A DNA stretch of 7,494 nt from positions 1 through 7,494 of the forward strand of contig JADFYS010000095.1 of NCBI GenBank assembly GCA_015232955.1. Direction: 5' to 3'. The notes under the pieces were generated by a model that did not search any database, was not told where the DNA came from, and saw only the letters and a program-made list of their open reading frames with translations. Both the position numbers and the translations under genes were made by a program. This document shows positions 1-4,963 of the stretch, one piece after another; positions within the stretch are counted from its first letter, which is position 1, and the number at the start of each line of letters is the position of its first letter. Source of the stretch: Gammaproteobacteria bacterium. GTDB lineage: Bacteria; Pseudomonadota; Gammaproteobacteria; Thiohalomonadales; Thiohalomonadaceae.

Positions 1-297
1 GCCATCGCTGTTGTCGTAATTGACACTGTAGTTACCACCGGACATGACGATGACTACCGGATCAGCGCCATTGTTGTAGTTGACATTGGTGGTGTCGATA
101 AGGTCGATAGTCTCTTCCACTGCCGATTCGGCAGCGCGGAAGGCGGCAGTGGTTAGCTGGTAGTTGTGGGCGATCTTCTCGCTCAGGGTGACATTGCCGG
201 TGGAGAGCACCACCAGTGAGGTGAGAACAAACATCATGAGCAGGGTGATCACCAGCACCATTCCCCGTGGTTTGCGTTGTCGATAGTGGTAGCGCAT
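1..297 (-). CDS. pilX: Type IV pilus minor pilin PilX, N-terminal 99 residues (partial)
   Basis: This is the N-terminal part of a PilX-type minor pilin, a component of the type IV pilus tip or priming complex in the inner membrane and periplasm. The visible protein has a basic leader (MRYHYRQRKPRG) followed by a hydrophobic helix, about residues 13-33. The motif EKIAHN at residues 40-45 and the downstream AFRAAESAVEE helix match the usual PilX N-terminal pattern (EKMAxN...AFxAAExAL). There is no Glu at position +5 after the likely prepilin-peptidase site at Gly12; as I recall this is common in PilX and in the GspK tip pseudopilin. The ATG shares one base with the pilW stop (TGATG), so translation is probably coupled. 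No clear Shine-Dalgarno is seen. The C-terminus runs off the left edge, where pilY1 and pilE would be expected. Order and motifs make the identity fairly secure. Confidence 0.85.
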   Translation of the reverse strand, partial: MRYHYRQRKPRGMVLVITLLMMFVLTSLVVLSTGNVTLSEKIAHNYQLTTAAFRAAESAVEETIDLIDTTNVNYNNGADPVVIVMSGGNYSVNYDNSDG

Positions 298-1025
298 CAG
301 CGGTTACGGATCATGATGGTGCGACTGAAGACCCGGCGCCGCTGCAGAAGGTTGGTCGTCGTGGTGATAGGGGGGTTGTTGAGTAGTACATAACTATTGG
401 TGTCACTGGTGGGGGCGACATCATCTACCGAGGCGACGAGCAGGGCAAGACGATAGCTGACAATGTTGTTCCAGTTGGTGACATTGCCAAAGCTGCGGTA
501 GCTGTTGGCGATGAGGTCGCCATCGGTATCCTCGCCATAGAGGATCTGCATGTTCTCTATCCCCTCGACCATGGTCTGGGCGGTGACGGCGCCGTTATAG
601 AGGCAGCGCCAGTTGAGTCCGGCGTTGACGATGGAGAACTGGACAATCTTGTTCTGCTCCGCCCCCGGGTTGTTGCCGAGACAGTCGGTGGCAGAGTCGT
701 AGCTGATGGTGATCTGATCACCGTTACTGTTATCGATGGTGTCGGCAAGGGTATCACTATCCACGGCGCTATCGGTGGTGACAATCCCCTGGGTTACCGA
801 ACCGTCCCCTCCGTCGTAACCGGTGGCCATCAGCTCTTCGGTGAGAAGATAGAGGGCGTAACGGGCGTTATCATAGAGGAGTGACATCCCCTCCTGGGTG
901 CTGTTGCTCTGCTTGGTGTTGTTGAAGATCTGAAACACCCCGGCGATGGCGATGAGCCCCATGGTCATGGCGACCATCAGTTCGACCAGAGAGAAACCTC
1001 GCTCCTGTGGGTGGTTGCCGGCCAT
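297..1025 (-). CDS. pilW: Type IV pilus minor pilin PilW
   Basis: PilW is a minor pilin that helps prime pilus assembly and sits at or near the pilus tip. The 242-residue protein has a 10-residue leader ending in Gly10, then FSLVELMVAMTMGL, so prepilin peptidase should cut before Phe11, and Glu15 is the conserved +5 Glu. The hydrophobic helix spans about residues 11-33. A conserved PilW-like segment, SLLYDNARYALYLLTEEL, follows at about 48-65. Two cysteines (C115, C141) could form a disulfide. The stretch GEDTDGDLIAN (164-174) resembles an acidic calcium loop but lacks the usual Gly at its sixth position. The ATG is two bases after the pilV stop and has a GGTGAG ribosome site nine bases upstream. 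The gene belongs to the fimT-pilV-pilW-pilX operon. The C-terminal domain is divergent, as is normal for the family. Confidence 0.92.
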   Translation of the reverse strand: MAGNHPQERGFSLVELMVAMTMGLIAIAGVFQIFNNTKQSNSTQEGMSLLYDNARYALYLLTEELMATGYDGGDGSVTQGIVTTDSAVDSDTLADTIDNSNGDQITISYDSATDCLGNNPGAEQNKIVQFSIVNAGLNWRCLYNGAVTAQTMVEGIENMQILYGEDTDGDLIANSYRSFGNVTNWNNIVSYRLALLVASVDDVAPTSDTNSYVLLNNPPITTTTNLLQRRRVFSRTIMIRNR

Positions 1026-1027
1026 AG

Positions 1028-1642
1028 TTAAAATCTCACCGTATAGCGGATGGTCTGGGTGGAGCCGGCAGTGACTGCTGCACCGCTACAGTCGGTGGCA
1101 CTGGCGCTGCCCACCACCCCCTGCTCCTGCCAGCTGATGCAGACGGTGTGGGGGGAGCCGTCACTACAGGGGATGTTGGTGGGGGTCTCTGTGGTGACAT
1201 CGCTACAGGTGACGGCCACCACCGGCGAGACCGGGATCTGATTGACCACCCCTCCGTTTCGGCTGACCCCGGAGGGAAATCCGAAAAACCAGGCGCTCAG
1301 TTCGTAGGCTGCCAGCTGTGCCGGAGTGCAGTTGGCCGCAGTGACATTGCTCGATCCTGAATAGGATTCCATGCAGTTGTTGTTAATGTTGTTGGCAACG
1401 GGCGCAGTGGTGTAGTTTCCGGCGAGGACCGCAGTGGGGTTGGCCTGCATCATCTCTATCAGATCATCGGCAAGAAGATTGGCCTGGCTGCGGTTGCCGG
1501 TGCTGTTGACGGCGTGTAGCCCCCCCAGCTGCAGCGCTGCGACCCCAAGGAGGCCGATGCTGGAGATGACGATGGCGATCATCACCTCGAGTAGGGTGAA
1601 CCCTTGGTCAAGAGGGGGGGTGGGGCGTCTCTTCAGGGACAT
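1028..1642 (-). CDS. pilV: Type IV pilus minor pilin PilV
   Basis: PilV is a minor pilin of the pilus-priming complex. The 204-residue protein starts with a 14-residue leader ending in Gly14, then FTLLEVMIAIVISSIGLLGV: a standard class III signal with Phe at +1 and Glu19 at +5. The sequence GLLGVAALQLGGLHAVNSTGNRSQANLLADDLIEMMQANP (about 30-69) is characteristic of PilV, including the LADDLIEMM helix. Six cysteines (90, 105, 146, 159, 168, 185) suggest up to three disulfides in the periplasmic domain, more than are usual in major pilins. The C-terminal part has the VCISWQEQ strand common in PilV. Its ATG overlaps the end of fimT by 10 bases and has only a weak ribosome site, which fits translational coupling. 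The pilW start follows two bases after its TAA. Confidence 0.92.
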   Translation of the reverse strand: MSLKRRPTPPLDQGFTLLEVMIAIVISSIGLLGVAALQLGGLHAVNSTGNRSQANLLADDLIEMMQANPTAVLAGNYTTAPVANNINNNCMESYSGSSNVTAANCTPAQLAAYELSAWFFGFPSGVSRNGGVVNQIPVSPVVAVTCSDVTTETPTNIPCSDGSPHTVCISWQEQGVVGSASATDCSGAAVTAGSTQTIRYTVRF

Positions 1643-2196
1643 GAGATGCTGTTTCCACTATCATCATCTACAACGCCATCACTATCACCATCACTTCCCC
1701 GACGGGCGCGACCAGAGGGGGTGATGATGATTGCCGTCGCCTCCGATGCGCCACGACTGTCACAGATCCGCAGAGTGCCACTCTGAGGGGTGGTTCCACG
1801 GGGGGTAAAGGTGATCTGATTGGCACCGTTGCTAAAACGGACGGTGACTCCGCTATCCACCTCTTGCTGCAGGCGCAGAACCTGATCCCCATCTCCGCCA
1901 TCCACCGCACCATCACCATCGAGATCGTTGAAGATGATCCAGCCAGCCTCCCAGTTGCCGCCACAGCTGCTACCACTGCTACTGCGACAGAGGGTGACAC
2001 TCTGTTTGCGGGTGACCGCCTCGGCCCGGGTGAACTGCAGTGCCGAGAGGAGACTGTTGTGGGTAGAGGTGAGGCGACTGTTCTGAATCATGGTGCTAAA
2101 GGAGGGCATGGCCAGAGTCGAAAAGATGGCGGCAATGGCAATTACAATGAGCAACTCCAAGAGGGTGACACCTTGTGTTGAGCCGGGAAAAGACAC
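1633..2196 (-). CDS. fimT: GspH/FimT-family minor pseudopilin (FimT/FimU)
   Basis: This is the first gene of the minor pilin operon and encodes a FimT/FimU-type pseudopilin, expected to link the minor pilin complex to the major pilin. The 187-residue protein has a short 9-residue leader ending in Gly9, then VTLLELLIVIAIAAIFSTLAMPSF; Val rather than Phe is at +1 and Glu14 is at +5. The SLLSALQFTRAEAVTRKQSVTLCRS segment (48-72) and the later GWIIFNDLDGDG are hallmarks of GspH/FimT. There are four cysteines (70, 78, 145, 186). Two stretches match DxDxDGxxD: residues 91-99 and 169-177. The start is GTG at 2196; an in-frame TAG lies four codons upstream, so the reading frame cannot extend further. 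A TAGG about eight bases before it is the best ribosome site and is weak. The fimT versus fimU name is a choice between near-synonyms. Confidence 0.9.
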   Translation of the reverse strand: MSFPGSTQGVTLLELLIVIAIAAIFSTLAMPSFSTMIQNSRLTSTHNSLLSALQFTRAEAVTRKQSVTLCRSSSGSSCGGNWEAGWIIFNDLDGDGAVDGGDGDQVLRLQQEVDSGVTVRFSNGANQITFTPRGTTPQSGTLRICDSRGASEATAIIITPSGRARRGSDGDSDGVVDDDSGNSISCP

Positions 2197-2520
2197 TTCT
2201 CTAGCCTACTGCCTCAGTGGGGGAGGAGATGACATTGTAGCCTTTTTGGGGCAAAACACCACATTCTCCGGGGCAGTTTGCCCGATTGCGTCGGTATTGG
2301 GGTAGGTGAATCGACATTTTTCAGGAAAAATTCCATCCTCATAGAATATCACTATGGTAAAGAGGACGCTATTCGACTATAGTTGCATCCGCTACAGTAT
2401 TTGTTTTTGGCAGTTGCAGCAGTTCCCTCATGGTTACTTCTAGATTCACCTCTTCAAACCTGTAGACAGATCCGTTTTTGTTCATTTTTAATTTTTTGTA
2501 AAGGTATTAAGGTAATTACT
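2197..2520. other. Divergent intergenic region between fimT and the cold-shock gene
   Basis: These 324 bases separate the leftward fimT operon from the rightward csp gene and hold no convincing protein gene. On the minus strand TACAAT (complement of 2240-2245) is a good -10 candidate for fimT, but no matching -35 is seen. On the plus strand TATAGT at 2378-2383 is a possible -10 for csp, with a poor -35 (TGGTAA) 17 bases upstream; it would give a leader of about 130 bases, comparable to cspA-type mRNAs. Small symmetric elements include GGGCA-gtt-TGCCC near 2271-2283 and TTTTTC-ag-GAAAAA near 2317-2330; neither has a terminator-like tail. No sigma-54 -24/-12 pair was found. Confidence 0.5.
2501..2520 (+). 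promoter_or_regulatory. Tandem AAGGTA ribosome-binding region of csp
   Basis: AAGGTA occurs twice, at 2501-2506 and 2509-2514, just before the csp ATG. The second copy is the better Shine-Dalgarno, with the AAGG core ending eight bases before the start. The segment GTAATTAC at 2512-2519 is a perfect palindrome lying between ribosome site and start codon. This fixes the start at 2521 rather than at an in-frame TTG at 2383, which would add 46 residues with no cold-shock homology. Confidence 0.6.
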
Positions 2521-2724
2521 ATGGCTACAGGCACAGTTAAGTGGTTCAACGAATCCAAAGGTTTTGGCTTTATCTCTCAGGATAACGGGGGGTCGGATGT
2601 CTTTGTTCACTTTAGCGCGATTCAGGGCACCGGTTTCAAGACCATTGCCGAGGGGCAGGCAGTAAGTTTTGATGTTGAAGATGGACCCAAAGGCCCTCAG
2701 GCCAGTAATGTTGTTCCGCAGTAG
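2521..2724 (+). CDS. csp: CspA-family cold-shock protein
   Basis: This 67-residue single cold-shock domain protein binds single-stranded RNA or DNA and is expected to act as an RNA chaperone in the cytoplasm. It begins MATGTVKWFNESKGFGFI; the RNP1 motif KGFGFI is at 13-18 and RNP2 VFVHF at 27-31, and the ending EGPKG-like DGPKGPQASNV is typical. Length and all the aromatic nucleic-acid-binding positions (W8, F15, F17, F28, H30, F31) match the family, so it looks fully functional. It has a long upstream leader region and a strong ribosome site. Whether it is cold-induced cannot be told from sequence, since many CspA paralogues are constitutive. An RRM protein gene follows on the same strand after 194 bases holding two hairpins. 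Confidence 0.96.
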   Translation: MATGTVKWFNESKGFGFISQDNGGSDVFVHFSAIQGTGFKTIAEGQAVSFDVEDGPKGPQASNVVPQ

Positions 2725-2749
2725 TTCAGCTGTTGTTCTGGGCGTAGAG

Positions 2750-2784
2750 GGGCGAGAGCCGATCCGGCTCTAGCACTCTCGCCC
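2750..2784 (+). other. Nested GC-rich hairpin after csp
   Basis: GGGCGAGAG (2750-2758) and CTCTCGCCC (2776-2784) are perfect 9-bp inverted repeats. Inside lies a second perfect hairpin, GAGCCG-atc-CGGCTC (2756-2770), which shares the GAG of the outer left arm, so the RNA can form either the full outer stem or a shortened outer stem plus the inner one. No T-tract follows, so it is not a classical intrinsic terminator; it may protect the csp mRNA 3' end or pause polymerase. Confidence 0.55.
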
Positions 2785-2795
2785 TGCCCGCTTCC

Positions 2796-2839
2796 GATCT
2801 CCTCCCTCCGTCACCTCGGGGCGTGAGGAGATCCCTTTT
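2796..2839 (+). terminator. Possible intrinsic terminator or attenuator after csp
   Basis: GATCTCCTC (2796-2804) and GAGGAGATC (2825-2833) form a perfect 9-bp stem with a 20-base loop, followed by CCTTTTC with four T residues at 2836-2839. The stem is long but the T-run is short and the loop large, so it may be leaky. It would end the csp transcript, or let part of it read into the RRM gene, for which no separate promoter is evident. Confidence 0.45.
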
Positions 2840-2896
2840 CTGAGATTTCCCCTCTACTTCTGTGGTTTTTGCCGCTGCTGGTGGAGGTTATCTCCA

Positions 2897-2941
2897 ATGA
2901 CAGATCTGGACAGACTTCATGAAAACCCTCTTTGTCGGTAG
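2897..2941 (+). CDS. Candidate 14-codon leader ORF overlapping the RRM gene
   Basis: ATG at 2897 opens a 14-codon frame (MTDLDRLHENPLCR) ending with TAG at 2939-2941. It is preceded by GGAGGT at 2883-2888, a near-perfect Shine-Dalgarno spaced eight bases from this ATG. The RRM gene start at 2919 lies inside this frame in a different phase and has no good site of its own. The arrangement suggests a leader peptide whose translation opens or feeds the RRM start by coupling. Alternatively, the peptide means nothing, or a one-base sequence error hides a short N-terminal extension of the RRM protein. Nothing is known to me about this peptide. Confidence 0.3.
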   Translation: MTDLDRLHENPLCR

Positions 2942-3188
2942 TATCGCCTCGCAGGCAACAGAAAAAGACATCACGGAACTTTTCTCTGAATTCGGAACCG
3001 TGCGCAAGATAGAGATGCCGCGGGATATCTTTAGTGGTCTCTGCAAAGGTTTTGCCTTTGTAGATATGGAAGGGCATGAGGCCCGGGCCGCGATGGCTGC
3101 CTTGAATGGCAAGTCTTTTATGAACAGCAATCTTAAGGTTCGGGATGAGAAACCGAAGCTGAAAGGGAAGGGGGGGCGCCGCCGCTAA
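2919..3188 (+). CDS. Single-domain RRM RNA-binding protein
   Basis: This 89-residue protein is one RNA-recognition motif plus a basic tail. RNP2 is LFVGSI at residues 4-9 and RNP1 is KGFAFVDM at 43-50, with the aromatic residues used for base stacking present (F5, F45, F47). The helix DITELFSEFG (17-26) and the turn VRKIEMPRDIFSG fit the bab-bab fold. The tail KPKLKGKGGRRR is strongly basic. Bacterial RRM proteins of this size, such as the cyanobacterial Rbp type, bind RNA and are often cold-linked; that role here is an inference supported by the neighbouring csp. The start at 2919 places MKTLFVG exactly where the domain should begin, but the nearest strong Shine-Dalgarno (2883-2888) is 30 bases away and fits the small leader frame at 2897. 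It converges on the glutaredoxin gene with 23 bases between stops. Confidence 0.9.
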   Translation: MKTLFVGSIASQATEKDITELFSEFGTVRKIEMPRDIFSGLCKGFAFVDMEGHEARAAMAALNGKSFMNSNLKVRDEKPKLKGKGGRRR

Positions 3189-3211
3189 AGGGGCGATCCT
3201 TCTCTCTACTT

Positions 3212-3616
3212 CTACTTTTCCTCCTCCAGGAGTCCAAAGCGCTGTTGAAGATAACGGTTAATCGCTGCGGACTCCTCCATCCACACCACCTCTCCCTCCC
3301 CCTTCTCAATCCTGAGACAGGGCACCTGAATTTTCCCTAGACCCTGTTTCAGCGCCTGACGGTGTTCAGCGTTGCCCCGAGCGTCTCTGAGTTCAATCTC
3401 AAGGGAGTATCTTTTAATCTCTTTGCGTACCTTGATACAGAAGGGGCAGGTTCTGAATTGATAGAGCGCCAGTTTTGCCGTTTCGGCATTCACCTTCTCT
3501 TGCGCCTCGGGAGTGCGGACGACTCCGCGAGGGGTGGTCAGCCACTCGCCAAGCAGCAGTGGTGGACCTATGAGCAGGCGTAGCGTTTTAAAAAAGTAGC
3601 GGATAACGATCTTCAT
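3212..3616 (-). CDS. Glutaredoxin-like thiol-disulfide protein with hydrophobic N-terminus
   Basis: This 134-residue protein has a thioredoxin-fold glutaredoxin / GST-N domain. The domain starts at about residue 49 (LALYQFRTCPFCIKVRKEIKR), with the dithiol active site CPFC at 57-60. The cis-Pro element is VPCL at 98-101, and EESAAINRYLQQRF (114-127) is the glutathione-site and last-helix region. It should reduce protein or glutathione mixed disulfides. In front is an extra segment of about 45 residues with a hydrophobic stretch (IRYFFKTLRLLIGPPLLLGEWL, about 5-26), followed by TTPRGVVRTPEAQ. This long N-terminus, from memory, is shared by a gammaproteobacterial glutaredoxin family and may dock the protein on the inner membrane with the redox domain in the cytoplasm. 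AGGA ten bases before the ATG is the likely ribosome site. Its true substrate is unknown. Confidence 0.85.
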   Translation of the reverse strand: MKIVIRYFFKTLRLLIGPPLLLGEWLTTPRGVVRTPEAQEKVNAETAKLALYQFRTCPFCIKVRKEIKRYSLEIELRDARGNAEHRQALKQGLGKIQVPCLRIEKGEGEVVWMEESAAINRYLQQRFGLLEEEK

Positions 3617-3664
3617 AGTCCTAAAATCCTGACTGGTAGTTATGGGGGGGACTATTCAAATGAT

Positions 3665-3700
3665 GGTGAGGCGGGCAATAATCAACCGCTCGCTTTTTTT
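3665..3700 (+). terminator. Intrinsic terminator-like hairpin upstream of rnpB
   Basis: GTGAG-g-CGG (3666-3674) pairs with CCGCTCGC (3686-3693), giving an 8-bp stem including one U-G pair and one bulged G, with an 11-base loop, followed at once by seven T residues (3694-3700). This is the best intrinsic terminator shape in the window and works only for plus-strand transcription. The nearest upstream plus-strand gene is the RRM gene ending at 3188, beyond the oppositely oriented glutaredoxin gene. Confidence 0.55.
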
Positions 3701-3718
3701 CTCGTCTCAGGGTATCTT
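3690..3718 (+). promoter_or_regulatory. Probable rnpB promoter (-10 TATCTT)
   Basis: TATCTT at 3713-3718 is a fair sigma-70 -10 box placed seven bases before the expected 5' end of RNase P RNA. The -35 position 17 bases upstream (3690-3695, TCGCTT) is a poor match and overlaps the T-tract of the preceding hairpin. The placement relative to the RNA 5' end is the main support. Confidence 0.4.
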
Positions 3719-3725
3719 GGTGATG

Positions 3726-4078
<353 letters not shown>

Positions 4079-4413
4079 TTTTCGTCCCCCCCTCTTCTAA
4101 TCTCATTCAGTTAAGGGTAGCGGACAGCCTTAATGACATTACGGTTACTGCTGCCAATAGTTCTCTGTTGGTTGGTGGGGCCATCCATACCCTTCTCTTC
4201 ACTTTTCTTCGCCAAAATCGGGGGAGAGTGGATCTTTTTGTCTGTTCTCTTCTCTGTTTCCATTCTGTTCTTGCAAGATCCAGTTGACTCTTAATGTTGA
4301 TTGTTAAGTGGTCAATCTATCCTAATGAAAAACTGGGGTAAAAATTCCGTTTTCTCTTTATACAAAGCTGAGGTAACCCCTTGTCAGATATAAAAGTTAT
4401 GTCTGGTTTTGGC
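4079..4413. other. Non-coding stretch between rnpB and the mraZ promoter
   Basis: I see no convincing gene in these 335 bases. The rnpB 3' end runs into CCCCCCTTTT and a pyrimidine-rich tract, which together with the P1 stem might help end transcription. Two inverted repeats are present: TTAAGG (4111-4116) with CCTTAA (4128-4133), and TGGATCTT (4229-4236) with AAGATCCA (4275-4282) around a 38-base loop. Neither is followed by a T-run. TTGACT at 4284-4289 and TTGATT at 4297-4302 resemble -35 boxes but lack well-spaced -10 partners. The second half (4290-4410) is AT-rich, as is common upstream of strong promoters. Confidence 0.5.
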
Positions 4414-4442
4414 TTGACCTCCTCCCTTGAACACTTTATAGT
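4414..4442 (+). promoter_or_regulatory. Sigma-70 promoter of the mraZ/dcw operon
   Basis: TTGACC (4414-4419) and TATAGT (4437-4442) each match five of six consensus bases and are separated by exactly 17 bases, the optimal spacing. Transcription would start near 4449, leaving a leader of about 59 bases before mraZ. It corresponds in position to the known mra promoter that feeds the division and cell-wall cluster in other proteobacteria. Confidence 0.8.
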
Positions 4443-4490
4443 GACAAAAAGTGGGGTATAGTGGTTTTTTGTGGAATTTATTGGTTTTTT
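4437..4490 (+). promoter_or_regulatory. Putative MraZ operator: ladder of 10-bp repeats
   Basis: GTGG-type motifs recur every 10 bases: GTGGGGTATA (4451), GTGGTTTTTT (4461), GTGGAATTTA (4471) and TTGGTTTTTT (4481). With the AT-rich base pairs before each GTG the register extends back to TATAGTG at 4437, inside the -10 box. MraZ from E. coli is known to bind TGGGN repeats spaced by 5 bases, and mollicute MraZ binds AAAGTG-type repeats, so period and core agree. Binding here should block initiation or early elongation, giving autorepression of the operon. That outcome is inferred. Confidence 0.7.
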
Positions 4491-4507
4491 AACCTAGAGG
4501 TAGCGTG

Positions 4508-4963
4508 GTGTTTAGGGGGGTCGTTGAGCTAAGTCTAGATGTGAAGGGGCGTATGGCCGTCCCGACCCGTTTTCGCGAGCAGTTGATGGCGATCTGTGAA
4601 GGTCGGCTGGTGATTACTGTCGATACGGCTGAAAAGTGTCTCGCTATCTACCCTCTTCCTGAATGGGAACAGCTGCAGCCGCAGCTGGACGCCCTCTCGA
4701 GTATCAATCCGTTAACCGCTATGGTGAAGCGACAGCTGTTGGGAAACGCGACAGATGTCGATATGGATGGTAATGGCCGTCTGCTCATCCCCTCAAAATT
4801 ACGCAAACACGCAATGTTAACCAAGAAGATGGTGATGATTGGTCAGGGGAAAAAATTTGAATTGTGGGATGAGGAGCATTGGGATCAACGCAATGAGAGT
4901 TGGCAGGGGGTTGATCTCAAAAGCGGCGAGATTCCTGCGGATCTTGAGGCGCTCTCTCTCTAA
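4508..4963 (+). CDS. mraZ: Transcriptional regulator MraZ
   Basis: MraZ is the AbrB-like, ring-forming DNA-binding regulator encoded first in the dcw cluster, and it represses its own operon in E. coli. The 151-residue protein begins MFRG, as MraZ usually does. The two swapped-hairpin DNA-binding motifs DxxxR are DVKGR (11-15) and DGNGR (87-91). VPTRFR (18-23), YPLPEWE (48-54), LLGNATDVDMDGNGRLLIP (77-95) and GQGKKFELWDE (112-122) are all family hallmarks, and length matches E. coli closely. Two GTG codons stand in tandem (4505 and 4508). I choose 4508 because it gives the conserved MFRG start and puts six bases between AGAGGT (4496-4501) and the start; 4505 would leave only three. The stop TAA shares a base with the rsmH ATG. 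A promoter and a matching repeat operator lie just upstream. Confidence 0.95.
   Translation: MFRGVVELSLDVKGRMAVPTRFREQLMAICEGRLVITVDTAEKCLAIYPLPEWEQLQPQLDALSSINPLTAMVKRQLLGNATDVDMDGNGRLLIPSKLRKHAMLTKKMVMIGQGKKFELWDEEHWDQRNESWQGVDLKSGEIPADLEALSL

Noticed and set aside
2221..2280. Sigma-54 promoter for the minor pilin operon
   Set aside because: TGG and TTGC elements occur, but not with the required -24/-12 spacing.
1864..2305. Plus-strand frames opposite fimT
   Set aside because: The minus-strand fimT frame carries a full pilin signal and family motifs; the opposite frames have none.
2383..2520. In-frame upstream extension of the cold-shock protein starting at a TTG
   Set aside because: The extra 46 residues have no cold-shock similarity, and the strong AAGG site plus the canonical MATGTVKWF start place initiation at 2521.
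4229..4282. TGGATCTT / AAGATCCA inverted repeat as an rnpB terminator
   Set aside because: The 38-base loop is large, no T-run follows, and an 8-bp repeat of this kind can arise by chance.
4284..4323. Second promoter upstream of mraZ using TTGACT or TTGATT
   Set aside because: No -10 box at acceptable spacing; the best pairing, TTGATT to TATCCT, is only 15 bases apart, and a much better promoter lies at 4414-4442.
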